Shown: piece after piece, positions 1-7,417 of the stretch
Position numbering within the stretch: position 1 is the first letter of the stretch
Layout of the letters: every line of letters starts with the position of its first letter
The notes under the pieces: model-generated
Seen by the model: the letters and a program-made list of their open reading frames with translations, nothing else
Told to the model about the DNA's origin: nothing
The model's database searches: none
Position numbers and translations under genes: made by a program
From: JAUWNP01 sp034430655
GTDB lineage: Bacteria; Chloroflexota; Anaerolineae; B4-G1
NCBI GenBank assembly: GCA_034430655.1
Contig: DAOUEC010000253.1
Location: 1 to 17,133, forward strand
Direction: 5' to 3'
Length of the DNA stretch: 17,133 bases

Positions 1-1
1 C

Positions 2-100
2 TCTCAACTTGTTCCAGGCGACGTGATACCGTGCGAATTGGAGGGGATACCCGTGGATGTCCAGGTCGTCGGGGAACTGCGGGCATTGCATAGCCGTTAG
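2..100 (+). CDS. C-terminal fragment of a small protein resembling the N-domain of the next gene's protease (5' end outside window)
   Basis: An open frame enters from the left edge and ends at TAG 98-100. It reads S-Q-L-VPGDVIPCELEGIPVDVQVV-GELRALHSR. The adjacent protease has an alignable stretch at residues 59-84 (LAAEDLVPQALDGVKTDVVETG, then VLRAF), matching in the order P-x-D/E-x-[LV]-I-P, a short E/D-G-[IV] turn, then a D-V-x-V strand. The fragment therefore looks like a standalone version of the protease's non-catalytic N-terminal domain, ending where the catalytic domain would begin. It lies 45 nt upstream of the protease start on the same strand, so co-transcription is likely. Its function is unknown. 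Whether it is a genuine short gene or the decayed remnant of a duplicated protease cannot be decided without the sequence to the left. Confidence 0.6.
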   Translation, partial: SQLVPGDVIPCELEGIPVDVQVVGELRALHSR

Positions 101-145
101 CAGAAAGCAGAAGGCTGTTGGCTTACAGATAGAAAGGAGGGCGGG

Positions 146-1153
146 ATGATTACAGAATTGATGGCTCAGGCGAAGCAGGTCAAAGGAGCCTACGTTCACA
201 AACTCCTGAGCAAGCGCAACGTCGTGGGAGTTGGTCTCGGCTACAAGATCAGCCAGGGGGTCAACACGGGCGAATTGAGTCTCGTCGTCTCGGTCACGCG
301 CAAGGTGGCCCCTTCGGCTCTGGCCGCAGAAGACCTGGTGCCTCAGGCGCTCGACGGCGTCAAGACGGACGTAGTGGAGACCGGGGTGTTGCGTGCCTTC
401 CAGTTGGGGCCACGCGACCGCTGGCGGCCTGTAGTCCCACCTGGTGTCTCCATAGGTCACTACCGCATCACCGCGGGTACCTTCGGCTGCCTGGTGCGGC
501 GTGGTGGGGAGGTGTTCATCCTCTCGAACAACCACGTCCTCTGCGATTGCAACCGGGGTCAGGAGGGAGACGCGATCCTCCAGCCGGGCCCGACCGACGG
601 CGGCACGACCGACGACCGCATCGCCACGCTGGCCGACTGCGTGCCCCTCGACTTCGGCACCGCCCCGCCGGAGTGCTCCATCGCCGAATGGTCCGCCAGG
701 CTGCTGAATTACGTCGCCGGGGCGTTTGGCTCACATCACCGGCTCCAGGCGGTGAAACAGACCGAGGGGGTCAACCGGGTAGACGCCGCGCTGGCCCGCC
801 CCCTCTCGCCTGATCTGGTGAGCAACGAGATCCTCTACATCGGTATACCGGCCGGGGTTGGCACGGCCACGCTGGGCACGGAGGTGCAGAAGACGGGGCG
901 CACGAGCGGTCACACCCAGGACACCATCACCCAGATTGACGCCACGCTGCGCGTTAACTACAACGGTCCCACGGCCCTCTTCACCGGCCAACTGGTCGCC
1001 GGCCCAATGAGCCAACCTGGCGATTCCGGCTCGGCAGTGCTGGATATGGACGGGCGGGTCGTAGGGCTCCTCTTTGCCGGCTCCGAAGCCACCACCATCA
1101 TGAACCCCGTTGACGAGGTGCTCTCGGCGCTGGACGTGGAACTGGCGCTCTAG
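146..1153 (+). CDS. Trypsin-like (chymotrypsin-fold) serine protease, cytoplasmic
   Basis: This 335-aa protein is a predicted serine endopeptidase. The catalytic triad can be proposed directly: His130 in SNNHVL, Asp213 in NRVDAALA and Ser294 in PGDSGSAV, in the usual H-D-S order and spacing. The Ser loop is followed by GRVVGLLFAGS, the typical last strands of this fold. Residues 1-90 form a separate alpha/beta N-domain (NVVGVGLGYK, LSLVVSVTRK, TDVVETG). No signal peptide or membrane helix precedes it, so the protein probably acts in the cytoplasm. This architecture recalls a bacterial family related to the plant NAL1-type proteases. The ATG at 146 is preceded by AGGAGG (135-140) at a good distance. 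The upstream partial gene seems to encode a homologue of the N-domain. Cysteines 115, 133, 135, 165 and 177 could be structural. The substrate is unknown. Confidence 0.88.
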   Translation: MITELMAQAKQVKGAYVHKLLSKRNVVGVGLGYKISQGVNTGELSLVVSVTRKVAPSALAAEDLVPQALDGVKTDVVETGVLRAFQLGPRDRWRPVVPPGVSIGHYRITAGTFGCLVRRGGEVFILSNNHVLCDCNRGQEGDAILQPGPTDGGTTDDRIATLADCVPLDFGTAPPECSIAEWSARLLNYVAGAFGSHHRLQAVKQTEGVNRVDAALARPLSPDLVSNEILYIGIPAGVGTATLGTEVQKTGRTSGHTQDTITQIDATLRVNYNGPTALFTGQLVAGPMSQPGDSGSAVLDMDGRVVGLLFAGSEATTIMNPVDEVLSALDVELAL

Positions 1154-1187
1154 GCGGACTCCTTTGCCCGGCAACCTAACGTGGATG

Positions 1188-1212
1188 TAGGGGCGCGGTC
1201 ACCGCGCCCCTA
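1188..1212. terminator. Perfect 11-bp stem hairpin between convergent genes; likely bidirectional terminator or dispersed palindrome
   Basis: TAGGGGCGCGG (1188-1198) pairs perfectly with CCGCGCCCCTA (1202-1212) across a 3-nt TCA loop. It sits 35 nt after the protease stop and 6 nt beyond the stop of the minus-strand beta-helix gene, where both transcripts would end. No T-run follows on either strand, so intrinsic termination is plausible but not classical. I recall similar GTAGGGGCG...CGCCCCTAC palindromes as common dispersed elements in Chloroflexota and cyanobacteria, so it may be a repeat that also acts as a terminator. Confidence 0.6.
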
Positions 1213-1217
1213 TCTCA

Positions 1218-2540
1218 TTACCCGTTGCGCAGCACCAGCGGCAGGTAGATGCGACGCTGACCGATCTCGTCGGCGCCCAAATCGGGGCGGGTCCCAGCAG
1301 GGGCCGGACGCGGGTCACCGTCTATATCGGTCGTCACCCCCGCATTCGCGCCCTGGCCAATTGCCGCCGAGGCAGGGCCGATGTGGTAATCGCCGCCGTC
1401 GGGGTCCACGAAGAGCGGGTTGTCCAACACGGCATTCGTGCCGGTGACAGGGTCTGCACCGTTGTTCCAGAATAGGTTGTTGCTGGCAGAAACGGTGGCA
1501 CCGGCCCAGGCAATGACGCTGCTTGCCGCGTGATCAGCGATGATATTGTTGGTCAGGATGATAGTTGCAGTATAAGCACCCTTCACCGCATTGTCCCCAT
1601 TGTCTACTATGGTGTTGTGGATCAGGTCGGCATAGTGGTAGTTGTAAATCTCGAATGCCGTGCCGCTGTTGTTCGCCAGGACGTTATTCACTGCTACCAG
1701 GCGGTGGCCCTCAAAACCAGAAGTGACCCAGGCACTGATAGCCTGGTTGTGGACGATCAGGTTAGCGGTGGCGGTAATGGATGCACTATCCACGTGTAAC
1801 CCACCCCCGTAGTTGGCCTGGTTCTCAGCGATGTGGTTGCCGTGCAGCACGACCGTGCCATGACTAAAACTAAAGCCGCCACCGCCATAAACGGCGCTGT
1901 TGCTGAGGACAGCGTTGGCTGTAATGACGGGGGCCCCGGAACGTATGTAACCGCCACCGCCGTACCAGAGGGCAACGTTGTTAGTGATGACGTTGCCGGC
2001 GATGACCGGCGTGGCATTCTCAGCATAAATTCCACCGCCTTCCTGGTCCCGGCCGTGAGTAATGATAAAGCCCTCGATGATCGGTGGGATGTTCTTGCTG
2101 ATGTAGACCACCCGCCGCACATTTTCGCCATCCAGCGTGGTGGGATGGATGTTGGAGTTGCGCACTATCTCGCCGGTGAGAGAGCCATCCCAGCCACCGT
2201 AGAGCGTGATGCTCTTGGTGACCGTGATGACGGCCGCCCCGGTGCCCGTGTAGGTGCCCCCGGCCACGTAGATGGTGTCGCCATTGCCTGGCTCGCACTG
2301 GTCAATGGCGTACTGAATGGAGCCACAGGGGTCATTCTGCAGACACCAGCCACCACTCCCGCCCGGCTTGACGAAGGCCGGGCCGGGGGGGCGGGTGACC
2401 GGTGGGCTCGGAGTGACCCCCGGTGTAATCGGCCAGGCGTGGGCCACCTCCGGCGAGGGGCTCAACGCCATCAGCAGGCCCAGGGTCAGGGCAAATCCCA
2501 GCCCCAGAGCCACGATCCAGAGTAAACGTTTGGTTTGCAT
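1218..2540 (-). CDS. Secreted right-handed parallel beta-helix protein with C-terminal IYLPLVLRNG tail
   Basis: This 440-aa protein has a Sec signal peptide (KR at 4-5, hydrophobic core about 8-27, AHA before Trp36 as a likely cleavage site). A Pro-rich linker (36-58) follows, then a parallel beta-helix from about 86 to 375. The coils show recurrent N-x-[IV]-x-x-N/G turns and GGGG ladders (168-171, 194-197, 219-222, 245-247). The next block (FVDPDGGDYHIGPASAAIGQG, then DIDGDPRP and LGADE) is the standard end of secreted beta-helix 'choice-of-anchor' style proteins. The last residues, RRIYLPLVLRNG, form a basic-hydrophobic tail seen on many Chloroflexota exoproteins. Its role is not established to my knowledge, though secretion or anchoring is a reasonable guess. 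The fold suggests polysaccharide or surface binding; I see no convincing catalytic triad of a pectate lyase. AAGGAGG (2551-2557) supports the start. The gene lies 63 nt downstream of the lipoprotein gene on the same strand. Confidence 0.82.
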   Translation of the reverse strand: MQTKRLLWIVALGLGFALTLGLLMALSPSPEVAHAWPITPGVTPSPPVTRPPGPAFVKPGGSGGWCLQNDPCGSIQYAIDQCEPGNGDTIYVAGGTYTGTGAAVITVTKSITLYGGWDGSLTGEIVRNSNIHPTTLDGENVRRVVYISKNIPPIIEGFIITHGRDQEGGGIYAENATPVIAGNVITNNVALWYGGGGYIRSGAPVITANAVLSNSAVYGGGGFSFSHGTVVLHGNHIAENQANYGGGLHVDSASITATANLIVHNQAISAWVTSGFEGHRLVAVNNVLANNSGTAFEIYNYHYADLIHNTIVDNGDNAVKGAYTATIILTNNIIADHAASSVIAWAGATVSASNNLFWNNGADPVTGTNAVLDNPLFVDPDGGDYHIGPASAAIGQGANAGVTTDIDGDPRPAPAGTRPDLGADEIGQRRIYLPLVLRNG

Positions 2541-2603
2541 TTCGCTTCTTCCTCCTTGCGTATGAATGACGGGGAGCCCACCCCTCCCTGATCCCCATCT
2601 GGT

Positions 2604-3896
2604 CTATGGACTGACCTCAACGTGAAGGGTGCGTTCGTTGTTGATCTCCACTGCTTCAGATATGTCACTTTTCGCGTCGGCGATAGCGACCGTGTCAAAG
2701 GAGCCGTAAAGTTCGACCTCGCAGGTGAGGATCCGTCCTCCATGTGCCGATACACTGGTTAAGCCCCAATCACAGACGTCGAAATCGCCACTCCAATACC
2801 GCCAGTACACGCGGAAAGCACCGGCCGCAGTACTTCCTCGATTGTAAACCCCTACACGGGCCGTGACCGTGTCTCCGGCGCGGGGATTGGGAGGTGAGAT
2901 GCTCAATTCGCTGATGTAGAGGTCAACACCTGTTGCTGCCGGCACCGGGATTTCGATCTCGGCCGTATTGTTCCCCTCGTCGGTCTCGGCAACAGTGTCG
3001 TCCGCATCAGTGGTGGCGACGCCGGTGTAGGCGCTGTAGACGAGGGCATCGCAAGTCAGAATCCGACCACCGTGCGCGGTGGTGCCCAAGACTTCCCAGA
3101 CGCAGACGGCAGCAGAATGTGAACCGTATTTGAAGGTCACTCGGTACGCGCCAACCGCCTGGCTACCTCGGTTGTAGGTACCAACCCGCACGTGGATTGT
3201 ATCACCGGATTGTGGATTGGGTGGATCAGTGGATAATTCACTGATGTATAGATCAGGTCCACTGGCTTCCTCGGTCGGCTTCTCAGTAGGCTCTTCTGTC
3301 GCTTCTTCGGTTGGCTCCTCCGTTGGTTCTTCGGTAGGCCCCTCCGTCGGCTCTTCCGTCGCCACCTCCGGCACGACGATCTGGACATAGATCTGGCTGC
3401 CGAAGCGTACACCATCGGGACCCCGCAACTGCCAGGTGGACCGGTAAGTCCCCGGTGCGGTCGGCGCAACCAGGTCCACACTGACGTCGGTGTTGGAGCC
3501 AGGTGCTACCGCCGGGACGTCCACCGCCGCTGGCCCGCCCATCGGCTCGCCGGAGACAAAGACCAATTGCGTGCCGGCCTCCCAGGTGCAGGCGCCGGAG
3601 TTGCGCACGCGCCACACTTTGTTGAAGGCTTCGCCGGGGGTGAACTCGGTGTCGTCCGGCACCGTCACGTCGGCCACGTAGCGGGCGTTGAGGGTGCAGC
3701 CGCCGGGGCCGGATACGTCGGGGACGGGGGTTTCGGCGGCGGCCGGGGAGGGGGGCGACGTGGGGCTGGCCTCCCTCACCTGGGGCACTGTTGACTCCGT
3801 AGGGAGCGCCTGGCCTGGCAGGTTGCAAGCCAATGCTGCCAGCAACAAAAAGACCCCAGCCAGCAATAACGGACGATGGTTCTTTCTCGTGTTCAT
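2604..3896 (-). CDS. Lipoprotein with NBR1-Ig-like domain, TEEP linker and two CARDB domains
   Basis: This 430-aa predicted lipoprotein has a lipid-type signal (KNHR, hydrophobic stretch about 9-23, ALA-Cys24; the -3 residue is Ala, so the lipobox is slightly atypical). A Ser/Pro/Thr-rich spacer (25-62) tethers a Trp-rich NBR1-type Ig-like domain (about 67-175). This contains FNKVWRVRNSGACTW with W95 and W104, APTAPGTYRSTWQL, and a final QIYVQIVV strand. An acidic repeat linker (180-210) follows, then two tandem CARDB (cell-adhesion-related) domains at about 214-317 and 324-428. Both start DLYISELS and share PPNP..GDT, YNRGS and HGGRILTC. Each CARDB copy has a Cys pair (265/282 and 375/392) placed to form a disulfide. 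No catalytic site is evident. It is probably an adhesive or carbohydrate-binding surface protein. It lies between the PBP and beta-helix genes, with which it may be co-expressed. The upstream GGGGGAAG (3903-3910 on the minus strand) is only a fair ribosome-binding site. Confidence 0.85.
   Translation of the reverse strand: MNTRKNHRPLLLAGVFLLLAALACNLPGQALPTESTVPQVREASPTSPPSPAAAETPVPDVSGPGGCTLNARYVADVTVPDDTEFTPGEAFNKVWRVRNSGACTWEAGTQLVFVSGEPMGGPAAVDVPAVAPGSNTDVSVDLVAPTAPGTYRSTWQLRGPDGVRFGSQIYVQIVVPEVATEEPTEGPTEEPTEEPTEEATEEPTEKPTEEASGPDLYISELSTDPPNPQSGDTIHVRVGTYNRGSQAVGAYRVTFKYGSHSAAVCVWEVLGTTAHGGRILTCDALVYSAYTGVATTDADDTVAETDEGNNTAEIEIPVPAATGVDLYISELSISPPNPRAGDTVTARVGVYNRGSTAAGAFRVYWRYWSGDFDVCDWGLTSVSAHGGRILTCEVELYGSFDTVAIADAKSDISEAVEINNERTLHVEVSP
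3267..3356 (-). repeat. Coding repeat for the acidic (T)EEPT linker of the lipoprotein
   Basis: The segment encodes residues 181-210 of the lipoprotein: EEPT/EGPT/EEAT/EKPT tetrapeptide units in tandem, an imperfect 12-nt DNA repeat. It separates the Ig-like domain from the two CARDB domains and probably acts as an extended acidic spacer. Unit number may vary between strains by slippage, which would not disturb the frame. Confidence 0.85.
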
Positions 3897-3934
3897 CTTT
3901 TGCTTCCCCCTGTTTATAGACTCAGGCTGCTGGG

Positions 3935-3981
3935 CGAAGGTCTCCCGACCGAGCCCTTTACGCCTCGGTCAGAGACCTTCG
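3935..3981 (-). terminator. Large two-part hairpin downstream of the PBP gene
   Basis: CGAAGGTCTC (3935-3944) pairs with GAGACCTTCG (3972-3981). Inside it GACCGAG (3947-3953) pairs with CTCGGTC (3964-3970), leaving a 10-nt loop. The hairpin lies between the PBP stop (4030) and the lipoprotein start (3896), so it may separate their expression by termination or RNA processing. No T-tract follows on the minus strand. It could equally be a dispersed repeat element, or a leader structure of the lipoprotein mRNA. Confidence 0.55.
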
Positions 3982-4029
3982 GCGAACGAGGATGAGGCCT
4001 GAGGATGTGTGGTTTCCGTGAAGCCATCG

Positions 4030-7000
4030 TCATTCTCCTTCCTGGCGGGGCACGACCTTGATGGTCACCTGATTGCTCTTGGTCGTGTTGCCCGCCGCGT
4101 CCACGGCGATGATGTAGAAGGTGTGTGCCCCTGACTCCTTGATCATCCAGTTGACATTGAAGGGGGCGATGGTGCGCACGGCGAAAGGCTCTAACCCTTC
4201 AACGGGCTCATTTCCCTTACCCCCAGGATACTCATAGAACTCGACCCGCGCGATGGAATAGTCCTGCACCTCGGCGTTGACGTTGACCCACTCGTCGTAA
4301 CCATATTCGTACACGGCCCCCTCCTCCGGATAGGTCAGGTCGAGCGTGGGGGAGATGTTGTCCACGGTCACCTGGATGGTCGCCTCGCGCAGCGCCATTG
4401 AGTGGTCCACGACGCTGAGGCGCAGGCTATAGAGTCCATCCAGCCCAGTGACGTCCCAGAACTCCAGCAGGCCGTGATCCACCTGGTCGCCGTGGTCAGT
4501 GCCAATCTGAATCCATCCGGTGGGGTTCAGCCCCTCGCCGAACGCTACCTGGTAGTAGTTGAAGTCGCCGCCTCTGGCGTTGCCGGTGATGGGAACGGTG
4601 TCCCGGATGTAAGAGTAAGGGGCAGGGCCGATGATGGCCACCTCGGCGTCGCTGCGCGAGGGGCCGTAAATAGTGTCGTATTCGGTGGGTGGCATGGCCG
4701 GCCGCTGATCCTCCGGCAGGCTGGCGATCCAATCGGCTGCCTCGGGCGGGTAGACCTCATAGACGCGCTCCTCGCATAGTTCCGGCGGCGTATAGACAGT
4801 GCACAGCCGGCCGGTCTCACGATTGACGCGGAAGGCCTGGTGAATGTGGCAGTGTTCGGTCGGCTCGGTGCCGGGGATGAAGAGTTCGGAGACGGTTGGA
4901 CAGTGCTCGGTGGGCAGCATGCCGGAGACAGCGCAGACTGACCGCTCGATCAATCCGTCCGGCCGCGCGAAGGGGACGCTCTCCTCGCCTTGGAGCGCGT
5001 ACTCCATCACCGCGTGCCAGATGGGAGCGGCACCGCGCAGGCCGGGCAGGTTGCGCATCTCGCTGTTGTCGGAGTTGCCGACCCACACGCCAGCGGCCAA
5101 CTGGGGGGTGTAGCCGATTGTCCAGGCATCGTGGAAGTCGTCGGTGGTGCCGGTCTTGGCGGCGGCAGGCCGCTCATTGGAGAGTTCCAGTGCGTTGGGA
5201 TAGCCCATGGCCCTCCAGCGCGCCCGCCGGTCGGAGAGGATGCTGTTCATCAGGTAGGCCAGCTGAGGCGAGAGAATGTCACGGCTCTCGGGCTGGTCGT
5301 ACTCGTAGAGCACATTGCCCTCGCGGTCCTCGACGCGCAAGATGGCGACCGGGGCGAGTTCGCGGTAGCCGGTGCGCAGTTGGTCTTCGGGCACAGGCGC
5401 GCCGTACATCCGGCCGCCGTTGGCGAAGACGCCGAAGGCGTAGACCATGTCGAGCAGGTGCACCTCGCCGCCGCCCAACGTCAGGCTGAGTCCGTAGTAA
5501 TCCAGCCCCCGGTCGAGGGTGTTGATGCCCATGCGATGGGCAGTACGAATCACATTGTCCACGCCCGCCAGTTGCAGCGCGGCGACGGCAGGGATGTTGT
5601 AGGAGCAGGCCAGCGCCAGCCGCAACCGTTGCGGGCCGTGATATTTGCGGTCGTAGTTCTCCGGCACGTAGGGGTAACCGGTGGGCTGCTGGAAGGCGGT
5701 GCGTACGTCGAGGAACATGTGGGCGGCGTTGTAGCCTTGTGAGAGCAGCGTAACATAGGTGAGGGGCTTGAAGGAAGACCCTGGCTGACGCGCTCCATCC
5801 GCAGCGACGTTGAAGTGGCCGTCAATGTCCTTATCCCAGTAGTCCAGGCTGCCGACCATGGCCAGGATCTCGCCGGTGGTGGGACGGATGACGACGACGG
5901 ATGCATTGCTGACGTCGTGGTCACGTCCCACGTCGTAGGCCTGGAGAGGCGGCAGGAACTGCGCCGCCTCGCAACCTTCAGCAATCGCCTCCTGGATCAC
6001 GGTGGCCTCGTCCTCACCGGACAGACGGCGGACGTGAGCCTGGGCCACGCATTGGGCCTGTTTCTGCAGATTCAGGTCGAGGGTGGTGTAGACCCGCAGC
6101 CCGCCACGGTACACGGCCTCGGGGCCGACTTCGGGCATGTCCTCCAGTTGTTTGCGCACATAGATGGAGAAATGCGGGGCCAGGATGTCGAAGCGTTCGA
6201 TGAAAACGGCCAGATCCCAGGGTTCGTACTTGGCGGCGACCGCCTCCTCGGGGGTGATGCAGCCCTGGTTCACCATTGCGTCGAGCACAAGGTGCTGGCG
6301 CTTGCGTGCAGCCTCCGGATCGTCGAAGGGATTCAAGCGCGGAAATTGCGGGATGACGGCCAGCGTGGCGGACTCAGCCAGCGTCAGGTCGCTGACGCTC
6401 TTGCCAAAGTATACCCGAGACGCCGCCTCGATGCCGTAGGCCAGGTTGCCGTAGAAGTTGGTGTTCAGGTACCACTCCAGGATCTGCTCTTTGCTGTACT
6501 TCTGCGTGATGCGATAGGCCAGCAAAACTTCGGTGATTTTACGCTCGTAGTCCTTCCACCCAGGGCCCTCCGCGCCGACGTAACGCCGTTCGTGCTCAAT
6601 GACGACGCTCTTGATCAATTGCTGGGTGATCGAGGAGCCACCCTGGATTTGCTGGCCCCGGACGTTAGCCCAGAAGGCACGGGCGATACCGCGCGGGTTG
6701 ATGCCGGGGTTCTCCCAAAAAGTGCGATCCTCATTGGCGACAGTCGCGCAGATGAGGTGTTCTGGAATCTGATCCAGCGTGACCCAGGTGCGGTCGCCGC
6801 CGGTGGGGTCAATCACCTCGTAGAGAAGAGTCTGACCGGTGTGATCGTAGATTTTGGTGGTCTCGAAGTTTTTCTCAGCGGCCTCAATCTGCTCCGGTTC
6901 GGGCAGGTCGCGAGTGAAATAGGCGTAAGCGCCAGCGGCGGCGCTCGCCCCGCTGACGATGACCGCCGTGGTCACGAGCAGCACTGCAAGCAGCAAGATG

Positions 7001-7101
7001 CCGGTGACGCGGAGCAACTGACGTGAGCCGGTCCGCTCCCTGGCGCGGCGGCGTTGGCGGCGCTGCAAGGCGATATGGCGGACAATTCGGACTGGTGTCA
7101 T
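4030..7101 (-). CDS. Class A penicillin-binding protein (PBP1A-like glycosyltransferase/transpeptidase) with C-terminal Ig-like domains
   Basis: This 1023-aa protein polymerises lipid II and cross-links peptidoglycan on the outer face of the membrane. A very basic N-terminus (1-28) precedes one membrane anchor (about 30-60). The GT51 domain (about 75-250) has catalytic Glu124 in VANEDRTF, GGSSITQQL (154-162) and the second conserved Glu191 in RKITE. The usual His of EDxxFxxHxG is Asn131 here. The transpeptidase domain (about 395-700) shows SSFK with nucleophile Ser442, SYN at 500-502 and KTGT at 649-652. A Cys-containing stretch follows (C723, C734, C751, C767, C776, with SGMLPTEHCP and GTEPTEHC). 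Two Ig-like modules (about 820-915 and 917-1016) make it longer than typical PBP1A proteins and may bind wall or surface polymers. AAAGGGAG (7111-7118) lies 9 nt before the ATG. It is divergent from the tsaC operon, with its own promoter. Confidence 0.95.
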   Translation of the reverse strand: MTPVRIVRHIALQRRQRRRARERTGSRQLLRVTGILLLAVLLVTTAVIVSGASAAAGAYAYFTRDLPEPEQIEAAEKNFETTKIYDHTGQTLLYEVIDPTGGDRTWVTLDQIPEHLICATVANEDRTFWENPGINPRGIARAFWANVRGQQIQGGSSITQQLIKSVVIEHERRYVGAEGPGWKDYERKITEVLLAYRITQKYSKEQILEWYLNTNFYGNLAYGIEAASRVYFGKSVSDLTLAESATLAVIPQFPRLNPFDDPEAARKRQHLVLDAMVNQGCITPEEAVAAKYEPWDLAVFIERFDILAPHFSIYVRKQLEDMPEVGPEAVYRGGLRVYTTLDLNLQKQAQCVAQAHVRRLSGEDEATVIQEAIAEGCEAAQFLPPLQAYDVGRDHDVSNASVVVIRPTTGEILAMVGSLDYWDKDIDGHFNVAADGARQPGSSFKPLTYVTLLSQGYNAAHMFLDVRTAFQQPTGYPYVPENYDRKYHGPQRLRLALACSYNIPAVAALQLAGVDNVIRTAHRMGINTLDRGLDYYGLSLTLGGGEVHLLDMVYAFGVFANGGRMYGAPVPEDQLRTGYRELAPVAILRVEDREGNVLYEYDQPESRDILSPQLAYLMNSILSDRRARWRAMGYPNALELSNERPAAAKTGTTDDFHDAWTIGYTPQLAAGVWVGNSDNSEMRNLPGLRGAAPIWHAVMEYALQGEESVPFARPDGLIERSVCAVSGMLPTEHCPTVSELFIPGTEPTEHCHIHQAFRVNRETGRLCTVYTPPELCEERVYEVYPPEAADWIASLPEDQRPAMPPTEYDTIYGPSRSDAEVAIIGPAPYSYIRDTVPITGNARGGDFNYYQVAFGEGLNPTGWIQIGTDHGDQVDHGLLEFWDVTGLDGLYSLRLSVVDHSMALREATIQVTVDNISPTLDLTYPEEGAVYEYGYDEWVNVNAEVQDYSIARVEFYEYPGGKGNEPVEGLEPFAVRTIAPFNVNWMIKESGAHTFYIIAVDAAGNTTKSNQVTIKVVPRQEGE

Positions 7102-7134
7102 AGTTCAACACTCCCTTTCAGGCGATGTGCGCAA

Positions 7135-7163
7135 ATCGTACCAGAAAGTGGGCAGATTGGCAA
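7135..7163 (-). promoter_or_regulatory. Predicted sigma70-type promoter of the PBP gene
   Basis: On the minus strand TTGCCA (7158-7163) and TACGAT (7135-7140) are separated by exactly 17 nt. Transcription would start near 7128, giving a leader of about 27 nt that contains the AAAGGGAG ribosome-binding site. The -35 box has one mismatch and the -10 box two, so support is moderate and comes mainly from position and spacing. Confidence 0.5.
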
Positions 7164-7205
7164 GTGGGGCAATGGAATGAGGAGCGGATTAGCAAACGCG
7201 CCGAG

Positions 7206-7234
7206 TTGACGGCGGTCATGAGCCATGTTATACT
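7206..7234 (+). promoter_or_regulatory. Predicted sigma70-type promoter of the tsaC-cysC operon
   Basis: TTGACG (7206-7211) and TATACT (7229-7234) are separated by 17 nt, each one mismatch from consensus. This is the best plus-strand promoter in the intergenic region. Transcription would start near 7241, about 177 nt before the chosen tsaC start. Confidence 0.65.
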
Positions 7235-7240
7235 TTGGCT

Positions 7241-7417
7241 CCAACGCGCTTCAGATCACAACGGCATGAAAAGGTGGGGTAGGGTTCCCCAGCATCACCC
7301 GTTTGGGGCGGCGACATCTTCCTGCGCCGCTCGTTTGCGACCACGCGGGCCAAGCCCTGATCGCCACCGGCAATGCCACATTCGCGGTGGTCGTGCGCGT
7401 TGCCCAGGCTGATGCCA
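7241..7417 (+). other. Long 5' leader of the tsaC operon; no gene supported
   Basis: The stretch between the predicted transcription start and the tsaC ATG is about 177 nt. It contains a small stem (GCGGCG 7308-7313 with CGCCGC 7325-7330). A 48-codon frame at 7266-7412 has no ribosome-binding site and an arginine/proline-rich translation typical of spurious reading of GC-rich DNA. I recognise no riboswitch class. Its length makes post-transcriptional control of the operon possible, but this is inference. Confidence 0.35.

Noticed and set aside
3897..3925. TATAAA-like -10 box just before the lipoprotein gene
   Set aside because: No acceptable -35 box lies 16-18 nt upstream and the start would be almost on top of the ribosome-binding site.
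5815..7026. 403-aa open frame on the plus strand opposite the PBP gene
   Set aside because: It mirrors the PBP coding frame in GC-rich DNA; the minus strand has all catalytic PBP motifs, and the plus translation shows no recognisable domain.
7266..7412. 48-codon upstream ORF in the tsaC leader
   Set aside because: No ribosome-binding site and an Arg/Pro-rich translation; it cannot be supported from sequence alone.
7373..7417. Longer N-terminus for tsaC from ATG 7373
   Set aside because: The extra 15 residues do not fit the YrdC family N-terminus and no ribosome-binding site supports it.
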